Shown: positions 50,768-60,839 of the stretch, piece by piece | Layout of the letters: each line of letters opens with the position of its first letter | Numbering within the stretch: position 1 is the first letter of the stretch | Assembly (NCBI GenBank): GCA_032622095.1 | Contig: CP136067.1 | Location: 78,266,705 to 78,330,704 of the forward strand | Direction: 5' to 3' | DNA: 64,000 bases | From: Siphonodentalium dalli | Lineage: Eukaryota; Mollusca; Scaphopoda; Gadilida; Siphonodentaliidae | Notes under the pieces: generated by a model | Seen by the model: the letters and a program-made list of their open reading frames with translations, nothing else | Database searches by the model: none | Told to the model about the DNA's origin: nothing | Program-made: the position numbers and the translations under genes

Positions 50768-50994
50768 GTATAAAGACAGTCTCTGTCATAGAGTATGTAG
50801 GCAAATTGGGTTATGTTGAGAATTTATTAAAGATAGTCTATTGTAATCCTTTGTATTTTGATAAATTGCGTTCATGGTATACCACCATGTATTTGTGTGA
50901 TAAAAATGAAATATTCGTGTTTAATCACTTGACCGGAGGCAACTATGACTACTATTTTAAGACACGGACAATAGGATCTACACATTTTACCTAG
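50768..50994 (+). CDS. Candidate 3'-terminal exon, unknown protein
   Basis: I do not recognise the product. An acceptor-like TTTCCAG ends at 50767. From there the frame stays open for about 75 codons to TAG at 50992-50994, and an AATAAA follows at 51065-51070. This is the layout of a last exon. The peptide is rich in Tyr, Phe and Asn, with a 'NHLTGGNYDYYFK' stretch near the end. It shows no signal peptide, zinc-finger or transposon motif. No upstream exon can be matched by eye, and the length is within chance expectation for AT-rich DNA. It could also be a relic of a transposon or simple coincidence. Confidence 0.25.
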
Positions 50995-51064
50995 TACCAT
51001 ATGAATAGCTCTCATACTGTTCTATAGTAGTGAATTTTGACAGACTGTGTGTTGTAGATTCAAA

Positions 51065-51070
51065 AATAAA
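51065..51070 (+). promoter_or_regulatory. Possible polyadenylation signal AATAAA
   Basis: Canonical hexamer about 70 bp after the stop of the candidate exon ending at 50994. Such hexamers are frequent by chance in AT-rich DNA, so it only mildly supports that call. Confidence 0.2.
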
Positions 51071-51079
51071 TGATTATCG

Positions 51080-51720
51080 GTCACATTCGTGAGACTGTTT
51101 TCATTACATATATTTCTGCTTCTAGAAAAGGTCACACAATGAGTACACCCATATTAGATCACATTTAACTGTTTTAATACACATATATTACACGATTCAA
51201 GATAAACAGTACAGATAAAACTGCGTTATTCTTCTATTTCTTGGTGCCCAAAAAGTCCACATTCAATCGTTGTATGAGACCTGGCTTTCGGTTGCTCTCT
51301 CGCGAGATACATTAGAGAGAATTCTTACATACATTATTAATAGCTCCCCTTATACTCTGAAATCATTCTTCCTCGTATAATTCGACGGTCTGTTCGTTCT
51401 TGTATAACCAGCTATTCAATTTTCCGCAAATTGTAAATTTCATTCGATTTTGTTCATTTTAGCGGCCATTTTGGAGACATTCTACCGATATGGTTTATGA
51501 CTAAGGATTGTTTGTGTGGATTTTATTTTATTACCAATTTGGTATTTGTTGGCGCACCTACCACTGAAATTCAGGATTTTTCTATACCAACTGCCATCAT
51601 GGACGCCATCTTGTATTACAGAAAATGCTCAAAGCGGATTTTAGCGGATTTTGGATATGTTATAGAGGATATATATATTCCTCTTCAAAATGGAATAGAA
51701 ACCAACTTAGTCCAAATTTT
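51080..51720. other. No gene recognised
   Basis: Unassigned. The 82-codon frame at 51497-51745 runs into the tandem repeat that follows. Confidence 0.45.
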
Positions 51721-52440
51721 TTCTAGGTTGACCCTAAAATTTTAGTTTATCGACCAGACTAAAACCCGGTTTTTGAACTCAACCGAGATATTGATTATAG
51801 TTGTGAAAGGTCCATATACCCAATATGAATGGAATCAGTTGAAAGTTTCTTCAAGTTATCACGCAAATGGTCATAAACTTGCTGACAATAAACAAACTAG
51901 GGCCGTAAAAATAATCGGACAAACCTGGTTTTCGAACTCAATCATGATATTGCTGTGAATGATCCATACACTCAATATGAATGGATACAGTTGAAATTTC
52001 CGAGCTAACAGTCATAAAAATAGACAATCTAGGGGCCATAACGCAGGTAAAAAATGTCGGACAAATTTGGTTTTCGAACTCGTTCAGGATATTGTTGTAA
52101 AAGATCCACACACCCAATACGAATGGAATCAGTTGAAGTTTGTTCAAGTTATCGTGCATCAGACATAAATTTCCCCAAAATTGCTCAAAAGAGATAAACT
52201 AAGGGCTGTAACTCAGGTAAAACAAATTGGACAAAACTGGTTGTTTAACTCAATCAAGACATTGTTGTGAAAGATCGATAAACCAAATATGAATTTAATT
52301 AGCTGACATTTGTTATAAAGTTACCACACTAATGGACATAAAATTACATATAAATAAGTGGGATAACTCTGTTTAAAAGACGGGGCTGGCCTGACTTTCT
52401 GTCAAATGTGAGAATAAAGTTATGTACCAAAAATTGTCAC
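51721..52440 (+). repeat. ~160-bp tandem repeat, diverged
   Basis: About four diverged units of the 32.2-kb type, with 'GGACAAACCTGGTTTTCGAAC', 'GATATTG.TGTGAAAG.TCC', 'CCAATATGAATGGAATCAGT' and 'GTTCAAGTTATC'. Confidence 0.75.
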
Positions 52441-52446
52441 AATTCA

Positions 52447-52701
52447 TCAATAAATGGCTGTGTTACATAGGTTTGTAACAAACTTAAACTTGTTTTTCTT
52501 ATGCTCATTCATGGTGGAGAGGGGATACTCAGGTCTAAATATCTCAACCCACTTCCACCTCCCATCATGGAAAGAGTTGGCAAAAAAATATAGATTATTT
52601 TTCTTATCCAAGTCATCTTGGTGGACATCACTTGGAATTATACAGAAAACATATTCCACAACTACCCCTCTGAAAGCTTTAACATCTTCTTCCCAATCCA
52701 A
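52447..52701 (-). CDS. Candidate coding fragment, unknown protein
   Basis: I do not recognise the product. The 84-residue minus-strand frame begins at an alternative (TTG) codon, so the true start is probably upstream or it is an internal exon. It ends at TGA. Its composition looks protein-like: a charged N-terminal 'DWEEDVKAF', a hydrophobic 'VVVEYVFCII', a 'HQDDLDKKNNLYFF' segment and a 'DGRWKWVEIF' segment. The codons are varied and not low-complexity. No good splice acceptor or polyA signal is evident, and the opposite strand is also open. A 105-nt hairpin lies about 180 bp to the right. It may be a piece of an old transposon or a chance frame. Confidence 0.25.
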   Translation of the reverse strand: MDWEEDVKAFRGVVVEYVFCIIPSDVHQDDLDKKNNLYFFANSFHDGRWKWVEIFRPEYPLSTMNEHKKNKFKFVTNLCNTAIY

Positions 52702-52877
52702 CAGACCTCAATTTTTATTCTGATCTTGGTTGTTATCATTTGGAATCATGTAAACAAAATTCATCATTGGGCCATCATGATTATTCTAAAGGCATGTGAG
52801 AGCAATGTTATCAGATGGAGCATTTTTTCCCAATTGGTTAGAATTGTCAACATGGTAAAAATGTTACAGTGTCTTGG

Positions 52878-52982
52878 GTTGTGTGTTATAGCATGATACA
52901 AGACTCAACAGGACCAATACCACCCATCGGTTCGTGTTGGTATTGGTCCCAAATCACCTTGTATCATGCTATACCACACAAC
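52878..52982. other. 105-nt near-perfect hairpin
   Basis: The outer arms 52878-52902 and 52958-52982 are inverted copies over 25 bp with one mismatch ('TATAGCATGATACAAG' against 'CTTGTATCATGCTATA'). The inner arms 52911-52922 and 52938-52949 match exactly (GGACCAATACCA/TGGTATTGGTCC). Equal 8-nt unpaired segments separate the two stems, and a 15-nt loop closes the hairpin. The size fits either a small fold-back element or a microRNA-like precursor. Confidence 0.75.
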
Positions 52983-53024
52983 TCTTTCAAGTTAAGTTGC
53001 TTGGACAAGCAGTCATAACAATTT

Positions 53025-53860
53025 TAGTGGTGCCACGATTAATCGTATAATCGATGAACCGTTGATAAAGCCGATAATCGATTACCATTTCCATAGTCGA
53101 TTAATCTGCGTTATTTATTTCAGACGTCGGAAAATGCCGGGTATTATTGAATACGGTGTTTCTTTTACACAGTTTAATCTACAACCGAAGGGTTAACAAC
53201 ATCAATTTAATCAAAGAGATTCTGACAACATGAGTACTACTAACTTATGTTGCAAACACTCTGCAGTTCATTTGATGATGCGACATGGTTACACTTCGGC
53301 CCATTGTATATTCTACAAATCGGTGGCACTGCAGCTTTGAACTTATGGCGACGTCGTTGTATATAAATTTAAACTTGACAGGTGGCACTATGGCTTTGAA
53401 ATGTGCCGACTGTCACCTTAGATGTTACTAATACAGGTTATCGTGTATCATACTTAACTTGTTCTAAGTCCTGTAATTTGCGGGTGGGGGCACACGTTTG
53501 TGATTGTTAACCACGCACTGGATGTTTGATGAAACTTATAGTTTCTAACTTTCCTACTTTTATATTGTTTGTATGTTTGGCTATTCGTAACTGAAATCAA
53601 TCGCAACGTTCGTTCAAATGAACTCACAAATATTATAATCATAACATCGCAGAGAACTGTGGTGGTATTCAATACATTGTGTTCATTGGTCATTAACAGT
53701 GGTTTATGATGCACTTTATTAATGTAAAAAATTACATCAGCCGATGCCACAATCAGCGACAGTGCATTTAACCAGCCCCCAGCCAATAGGCCATATTACG
53801 GAAATCTTCCACTGAAGTTATTAGGTACGATTAATCGATTATAGTCGATTATTGACAACC
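53025..53860. mobile_element. hAT-like element remnant
   Basis: Starts TAGTGGTGCCACGATTAATC and carries several 'CGATTAATCG'-type blocks at both sides (about 53036-53105 and 53829-53855). This is the style of the intact element at 54319-55448, whose end also begins with a TA..GG.TGCCACGA sequence. The right terminus and target duplication are not found, so it is probably truncated or diverged. The minus-strand frame inside is unassigned. Confidence 0.5.
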
Positions 53861-54099
53861 GATTTCTCAGTTGAACTAAAATAAGTCTAAAATTAATGCA
53901 GCTAAAAATTCAAGTTACCTGTGGTAGATCCATAACCTTAATAGTTAGTTTCATCTATCCTAATTCTTCTTAAGAGTTACCAGTAGCCTGGCTGCCTGAG
54001 TAGGATCGAAATTCTGTTCACTGTTGGATAGCTTGTAGGATATCTTCAAAAAAACAGGATGAGATACATGTAATCTATAGAAATAGAGAAAGAATGCTT

Positions 54100-54318
54100 A
54101 TAAACCATATTAGTAGACATTGAATTCGAACAAGACATTATTAAGCGAGTCTCATATACCGAATATAACAAAATCAGTTGATTAATTTTTTTTCAAGTTA
54201 TGGCACTATTAAAAATTAACTAATTAAGGGCTGTGCTTCACATACCTGACCGGTTTTCAAACTCGATCAAGACATTGTTGAGCATTAATGAGCAAGTTTC
54301 ATATACCTGTATCAAATA
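54100..54318 (+). repeat. 'AGGGCTGT/AAGTTATGGCAC' tandem repeat, hAT target
   Basis: Diverged units of the 51.7-kb family ('CAAGTTATGGCACTATTAAA', 'CCGGTTTTCAAACTCGATCA'). The same unit resumes at 55449 ('CAACAAATCAGTTGATAT'), so the following hAT element inserted inside this repeat. Confidence 0.65.
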
Positions 54319-55328
54319 TAGGGTTGCCACGACTATGAGTTTTCATAATCGACTAATCGTCAGCTATAATCGACGGTTAGTCGATTAATCGGTAATATAT
54401 GCGCCCTGTATTACATCCAGGTAAACAAGTGGTAAATGCGAAATTACGATGACTTCTTTACATTTATTTTGAAGACAGTTATAAACTGTTGATGTTCCGT
54501 GTTTACACTGTTTTATTGCAAATACAACAAGGAATACTCATGCCCTCATAGTCTCATTCGTCCCGATGTAGTTTTTAACAGGCTCTTACTATTAAATACT
54601 GCCAAGTGCCCATATTGCCGATGTTTCTGGCAAAGATAGAGCAAACTGCATACGAGTACGATGTGACAGTAACTGTGCAAAATTGCACAAAGTAAAGCTA
54701 ATCTTGATCGCGACTCCCAAGCCGCCGCTACGTATTTCGGCAGGTCACGTGCTTCACATTAATCGGTGAAATTGCGGCGAAAGGCGTGCACTTACAATGA
54801 AGTTAATGAGGACATAGGTAGACAGTGGGAGGTATTTGAGCTTTTGTGGGGACCTTGGGGTGGCGGGGATGCAGTCACAATTACTGCCGTGTATAACCTG
54901 GACATTTTCAATAAAGAATTGCAAGAAATAATGAAACAAATTAATAGTTTATATTATATACGTAACCCCTTGTCAAAGAACTCCCAAACATCGGATTGTT
55001 TTCTTGAAGACATTTTTTTACAATGGCACCAAACGAGAATACATGTAATAGTAATTATTTGCAACCTTCCCAGGTCCGCCCACGGCCTAACACGCTGACA
55101 GATGTTCCAACCAATAGCTGATCCGATTCACCCACACATCGGCGATGACTCTGTGAAAAGTCAGCGCAAACATCAAAGACAAACTGAAGGATGCTGCCAG
55201 CCAGGCACGTACTGTGTGAACATGTCGCACACATAATTCTTTGAAGACGACAACGGAATTGTGCTGCATACGCTGTTAACAGTTACTTCCAGGCATGAAA
55301 TCGATACACAAGTTACACAACCATACCC

Positions 55329-55361
<33 letters not shown>

Positions 55362-55448
55362 GGGCGATTAGTCGACGAAAGTAAATAACCGTCGACTACC
55401 GCACCTGCCGAAGGTTAGTTGATTAATCGAATAATCGTGGCAAGCCTA
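54319..55448. mobile_element. Non-autonomous hAT element with 8-bp target duplication
   Basis: The ends are TAGGGTTGCCACGA and TCGTGGCAAGCCTA, flanked on both sides by the exact direct repeat ATCAAATA (54311-54318 and 55449-55456). An 8-bp duplication with these ends is diagnostic of the hAT superfamily. Subterminal blocks repeat 'GATTAATCG'/'CGACTAATCG' in both orientations, as transposase binding sites often do. The interior has a 110-codon open stretch (54766-55098) with no RNase-H-like or BED zinc-finger motif, and a 30-C run at 55330-55359. No transposase. Confidence 0.85.
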
Positions 55449-56026
55449 ATCAAATATCAACAAATCAGTTGATATTTGTTCAAGTTATGATGTTAAATCA
55501 CTAATCTGAAAATGACCACCCACCACCTGCCCATTACCAAAAATCTGTGAGATAAAAATTGCCCTTGCTATAGTTAGGAGCTAGATAGTAGATACATGGG
55601 CCAAGTACTTGCATGGCCAATTTTTCTATTTTATTTTACTTAGGAAAGAGCTTGGTATAATATATATATAATATATATATAATATATACATGTAATACCC
55701 CCACCAAGGTATCTTTCTAATGAGGTTTATTAATTTTCTTATCTGGCTTATTTTGAAAGATGTCTTAATCCGACCCGTGATGACTGAATAACACCTGCAC
55801 GAGTGAATACCAAAACTTTGTTTGTTGAAATTGGTTAAAAGCCTGACAGACAAAAAATCGAGAAAATTTTATGAAGGTCGATTAATCAGACAAAATAAAA
55901 ACACAAATAACGCAATTGGGCACTCTTTTGAAAGTATTTGTGATGGCAAACCTCCATACCAAATTACATTCAGATCGGATAACCATGGCTAGAATAGATT
56001 TTGTACCTGTCAATCATAAAACAAGT

Positions 56027-56245
56027 GGCTCTGTATCCCCTGGATGTCAGTATGTTCGTTTATGTTCCCAAACTGGATTTTAGCGACTAGTATCATATCG
56101 ACTTCGTCTGAAACCAAACAGAAGAATTGCTCAAAATTTTTGATGCAGCAAGTTTTATCACATACATGTAACAGTAAACTATAATGTACGAAATTTTTTT
56201 ATAAAATATATTTATTACATGGTCTTATTCCATTTTCATATCCGT
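56027..56245. repeat. ~215-bp direct repeat, left copy
   Basis: Shares 'TGTATCCCCTGGATGTCAGT', 'CCAAACTGGATT', 'TGAAACCAAACAGAAG' and 'ACATGTAACAGTAAAC' with 57047-57260. The two copies lie about 1 kb apart and flank the hAT element at 56260-56977. On the minus strand both have a 'GGTTTCAG' acceptor-like site followed by an open stretch of about 35-45 codons, so a duplicated exon is possible. Confidence 0.6.
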
Positions 56246-56259
56246 GATTTAGAGAGAAA

Positions 56260-56977
56260 CAGTGTTCGCGCTGTCGGTAGCCAAATTAGCCAATGGCTAA
56301 TATTATTCGCATTTGGCTAATAAAAATTTCATTTGGCTAAACTTTTTTTTACATAGAGTCGTAAAGCTAATTAATAAAAGCGCTGAATAGATCGAAGTTA
56401 TGTGACGAAAGTATTTCGTACTTATGTTAATACGCCGTCGATGATATTTAACCAGCCTAATCGTCAAAACGCTTAAGCTGTATACTGGTTATGTAACTGA
56501 TTAAGCCGTCTGTAAGATAAAATACCTAAATGCTTTGTTCAGAAGAGCAGTTCTTAATCAATGGTTGCGTATAAATCTGAATCCCGTTTAATAAACTGGC
56601 TTCTCATCATAAAAGTGTCAACGACAGAGTTATTACAATTAATTAGCTTAGCGAATTTATGCGGGCTTTTGCGATGTGAAATCCCGCCGTATTCTATAGT
56701 AATGTTTTATGAATTGATCTGCTTGTGTGATATAATACATACATATGTTTGTATAATATTGTTTTTAAAGTTGTTTTTGTGTTGTTTTAAATTTTTAATT
56801 ATGTTTTTATACTGAATAACAAATAAAGTTTAAAGCGAATATTTTAGTCATTAATTGTGAACCGCCCAGGAAATGAGGATTTAATTTGGCAAAAAAACAT
56901 TTGGCTAAAGTTTTTTTCATTTGGCTAATAAAATTTTCATTTTTGCTAAAATATTTTTCGGTCCAGTGCGAACACTG
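56260..56977. mobile_element. Non-autonomous hAT element, CAGTG ends
   Basis: The left end CAGTGTTCGCGCTG and right end CAGTGCGAACACTG form an inverted repeat (outer CAGTGTTCGC/GCGAACACTG). The element is flanked by the exact 8-bp duplication GAGAGAAA (56252-56259 and 56978-56985). Just inside both ends the motif 'TTTGGCTAA' is repeated, three to four times on each side. This is a second hAT family, different from the 54319 element. No transposase is evident in the 84-codon frame at 56561-56815. An AATAAA occurs near 56822. Confidence 0.85.
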
Positions 56978-57046
56978 GAGAGAAATATCTAGCTGCCTCT
57001 ACAAATACTCACCCATCACTTGAAAATGTCCCTCATGCTTTCAATA

Positions 57047-57260
57047 GGTTGCCTCTGTATCCCCTGGATGTCAGTATGTTCGTTTGTGTTCCCAAACTGG
57101 ATTGTAGCAACTAGTATCATATTGACTTGGTCTGAAACCAAACAGAAGGATTGCTCAGAATTTTTTATGCAGCAAGTTTTGTCAAATACATGTAACAGTA
57201 AACAAAAATGTACGAAAAAATGTTATAAAATAAATTTATTACATAGTCCTACCCTTATTC
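57047..57260. repeat. ~215-bp direct repeat, right copy
   Basis: Diverged copy of 56027-56245. On the minus strand the open stretch after 'GGTTTCAG' runs about 45 codons to a stop. The two copies differ at several would-be amino-acid positions, so coding conservation is not supported by eye. Confidence 0.6.
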
Positions 57261-58180
57261 CATTCAATAAACCCATTCTATAAATTGTGATATTAAACGT
57301 TCGTTTAATAATAGGAAATAGTGCCAGCTGGGTCACTCTTGAAATCGGTCTGTCGTCTGTTTATATTCCGTACACTACGTCTCAAAATACTTTGGCTTCC
57401 AATATTTTTCCCACAAGCTATAATGAATGAAGAGTTTGAAAAATTATGTCATTAAATATACGCAATTAAATACGACAAAGAGTGTTTATTTATCTTGGAA
57501 TATTTCTTTATGAGGGCAGTTATGTGAAACGTTATTGCATGTCTTATAGGAGCCGATGTAGATCCTCTATATATACATGTATATCAACAATGTTAAAAAA
57601 TTAGTATGTTGTGAAATAGTTTCTCTTTGATCAGACTCGCCTATCAGTAAAAGTAATGTTTTATACAAATTTATTGATAAAGAAGCCAATTAATAATTTT
57701 CATCCGGTTCGAATGATTCTTCTTCTCTGGATGGTATTCACATCCCTCATTATGAAATGAAAAGCCATAAAACTCATTTCAGCATTTTTTTTTGGGGGAA
57801 TTCTTTGCCTGACCCGTAGATAATAGCCAGTTGTGATTTCAAGCTGGGCGACAGGGCGGGTTTGCTCACAACAAACTTTGACAGGTCGGATTTTGCAAAT
57901 CGACTGGTAATGTACTACTGGGTACCCAAAACACATATTCCCAACACATGTGTTACAGAATTGGAGACCGTGCGGAGAAAACCTAAGTCAGTCAATACGA
58001 GTCATGAACAGATACAGAAGGGTCCACGTAATTACCAATATCAATATTATATGCCCAGAATTCAAAGGAATTGGCCCATACAAATTTCCTATTGCAAGAA
58101 ACATGAACTTTCAAAACAGTACCATTTATGTTGTTGTTGTGTGTTGGCTTATATTATTATATATGTAATGGGAGAAGGGT
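57261..58180. other. No gene recognised
   Basis: Unassigned. The window's longest open stretch (plus 57862-58404) starts here but runs through the inverted 5S-like sequence that follows, so it is not a gene. An alternative frame after an acceptor-like GTGTTACAG near 57956 gives about 70 residues of unknown type. Confidence 0.45.
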
Positions 58181-58194
58181 GGAATGCGGGAGTC

Positions 58195-58312
58195 GCACCG
58201 AAAGTTGGCAACACCCGAAATCTCAGGCCACCGGTCACCCATCCAAGTGCTAACCAGACTCGACGTTGCTTAACTTCGGTGACGAGACAAGGCGTCTTAA
58301 CCACTGGACCAA
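58195..58312 (-). repeat. 5S rRNA-derived SINE fragment with tRNA-like A box
   Basis: On the minus strand, 'GAAGTTAAGCAACGTCG' followed by 'GGTTAGCACTTGGATGGG' and 'TGACCGG' matches the internal control region of 5S rRNA (canonical GGTTAGTACTTGGATGGG then AGACCGCC). It continues into a recognisable 5S-like 'TTTCGGGTGTTG'. Upstream, where 5S 5' sequence should be, it instead reads 'TGGTCCAGTGGTTAAGACGC', which looks like a tRNA A box and D arm. A fused tRNA/5S head suggests a SINE or a chimeric pseudogene, not a functional 5S gene. Confidence 0.7.
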
Positions 58313-58581
58313 AGAAGCATGCTCTGTTGGAGCTGTTGATTAATCGGCCTTCTATATTTACAACGCGACCGCTACATATAATTAATACTCAGAAAGTATT
58401 TTGAAATAAAAACAAATATGGTTACATATACATGTAGTTGAAGTTCTTAAATATCAGTAATGATCAAATTATTTAGATGACATTTGATTTCTAACAAGTT
58501 CTAACACATTCAGTAACATAATTGAACAATTTGAGCTTGTTTTGGACAATTAAAAAAAAAAGCCTATGAGAATTCTGTTTT

Positions 58582-58609
58582 TGCCTAGGAGAAATATTTC
58601 TCCTAGGCA
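58582..58609. other. Perfect 28-bp palindrome
   Basis: Reads TGCCTAGGAGAAAT followed directly by its exact reverse complement, with no spacer. An A run precedes it and a T run follows it (within about 30 bp), extending the symmetry. Confidence 0.9.
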
Positions 58610-58639
58610 TTTTTTTTGCATATTTAATAAAGGACATTT

Positions 58640-58960
58640 TTCCTAATTATCAGGGTTGATGTCTTTAAATTAACAGAACTTGATTTCCGACAGATATCCG
58701 TTTTCTTGGCGCCAAAATACACCGAAAATATACCCGAGGTGGCAGAGTTCCATGAAAAACAAAATGGCGGACATCGACCCCATATGGGAACCCTGAGCCG
58801 AGGGGGGATATGGATTCCATATGGGACGGGATACAAAGATGACGACCCGATGTCTCCTGATATGCTCTACCAACTTGTATAGGCTCCATTTCAGTATACA
58901 TGTAGCCCTAGGCATATCTACCCTGCATGGTTGAGTGTTTTTTTTGCATGGTATCACTCT
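58640..58960 (-). repeat. Possible tRNA-derived SINE
   Basis: On the minus strand, 'AAGTTGGTAGAGCATATCAG' near 58845-58880 resembles a tRNA D arm and A box (usual form AGTTGGTAGAGC). The downstream B-box-like sequence is poor ('GGGTCGTCATC'). Overlapping minus-strand frames in all registers are not credible genes. Confidence 0.3.
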
Positions 58961-60055
58961 TTATCTACCATTTCCTATGAAATTCCCTGATAAAATTAGC
59001 GATAACGAATTGGCGATAACAAATATATGCACCGTTACGGTACGGTAGTTACGATACAAGGCACCAGTGACGCCGTTGACACAGATACCTTTGCAGGCTG
59101 GGAGACCTCGTCGCTATAGTATATGGCCACGAGTAGATCTGGGAGTGGGACGAGCTGGCCCGTTTCCAACCAGCCAACAAACCAAAATGTGGCAACAATA
59201 TCAATTATGACCCCTGAATCTGAATAATTTCAACGCATGGCCTTTTAGTTTTATGCATTTCAGCGTTTAATCATAATGATTGTATCGAGGAGGTCAGTTG
59301 TACTAAGTAACCTAATTTCGCGTCAATGAATTATAATTTATATTGAATAGAATTAATTGAATGTTTTTACGTGGAAAACACTTATATTATACTATTATAA
59401 TACAGTAAATACTCACTTTATGATTATCTTGTTTCAAGTTCGATCTGCATCTGTATGTTTGTCGGTGTAGGGGCCTTGATTTGGCTGTAGGTTCACCGTT
59501 GGATGACTTACGCTGTTAATGTTGTTGTTGATGTTAAATCATATGCGCTGGCCGTGTCCTCCACAGGCTCCAGGTGGTTCCATTCAATTTCAATGATTGT
59601 TTTGACAAACTCAAAGAATGAGTTTTTATACTGTTTGTCCTTATTGTTTCATAGGAAAGCTTCAACTAGTTATAAGAGGACGAAAGTCTTGTAAATCTTC
59701 TTAGATCTATCTTCTATTCAGGTTGAAATGAGACTCAGTGAAATTTGCCCGCGTCAATTAGAGCTTGGTATCGGCAGGACACCTGATTCTCAAAGAACAC
59801 AGAATCTTGAGTGACAGCAAATAACAATTTTGGCAAAATGTATTATCCCGACACGAAGTATGACCTTTACCTTTATGTGCAGAGCCAATCAGGGCTCGTC
59901 CATAGCACCGGGGCCTATGCTTAAGCCATTCTATTTTTAGATACTGACTTATCTGGCAACGTACTTATTAAGCAGAACACCGGTATAAGAACATTCAGAT
60001 ATTTAACCTGAAAAATTGCATAAATCCTAACATCTAGTGGTCTAACGCCATACTA
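58961..60055. other. No gene recognised
   Basis: Unassigned sequence with only short open frames. Confidence 0.5.
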
Positions 60056-60835
60056 ATGCACACAGCTATGGGCAAGAGACCACGACACACCGGGCTGACC
60101 ATGGTTGTTCGACCGGGTGTGAGAAATTTTGAAATTTGAACAAGAAAATCGTAAATTCTAGCATCCAGACTGGCCTCAACTGAAGCTTTCCTATAGTGTG
60201 GGGAATTTCAAACTGATGACCATATCAGTCCACAAGTTTGACCAAATGTAGTAAAATATTGTTAAACTTATTAGCATTTTTGTATTGGCCACGGGGAGAG
60301 AAAATGACACACCGGGCGGACCATGGTTCGGCCCGGTGTGCGAAAATTTTGTAATCTGAACAAGAAAATCGCAAAATCCTAGCATCTAGATTCAAGCATT
60401 CCTAGAGTTGGAAATTTCAAACCTGACACCCCACTTAGGTTGGAAAATTTACAACTGATGACAATTCCAGTTGACCAAATGTATGACAATATTGTTTTCT
60501 TAAATTAACCAGCAGTTTTTGACTGGTCACGGGGGAGGGACCAGGACACAATATTTCCAAGTTTTGGAAATTTCCAACCTGTCACCCCCCCCCCCCCCCG
60601 AGGTTGGAAAATTTCCAACTGATGACCATTTCAGTCCAAAATTTTGACCAAAAAATAGGAAAATATTGGTCCAAAAACAAATAATTCCCCCCAATAAATT
60701 GTTTGAAAATCAAACTACAAGAACATTTTCAACCTATTGTTGGTGTGAAATTTCCAACTAATGTTTTGGCAGGTATGAAATTTCCAACTATTGAAAAATT
60801 TGACCAAAGTTGGGGGGTGAGCCCAACCCCCCCCC
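60056..60835 (+). repeat. 'CCAACTG' repeat array
   Basis: Three or more diverged copies in tandem, spaced about 230 bp. Each has 'GACACACCGGGC.GACCATGG', 'TTGAACAAGAAAATCG', 'TCCTAGCATC' and 'GGAAATTTC.AACTGATGACC' blocks. Later copies carry poly-C at about 60586-60599 and 60827-60838. The 'ACACCGGGC'/'GCCCGGTGT' pair forms a small hairpin. Confidence 0.65.
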
Positions 60836-60839
60836 CCCT

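Noticed and set aside
57862-58404. Longest open frame (180 codons, plus strand)
   Set aside because: Its second half runs antisense through a 5S rRNA-derived sequence, so it cannot be a normal conserved protein.
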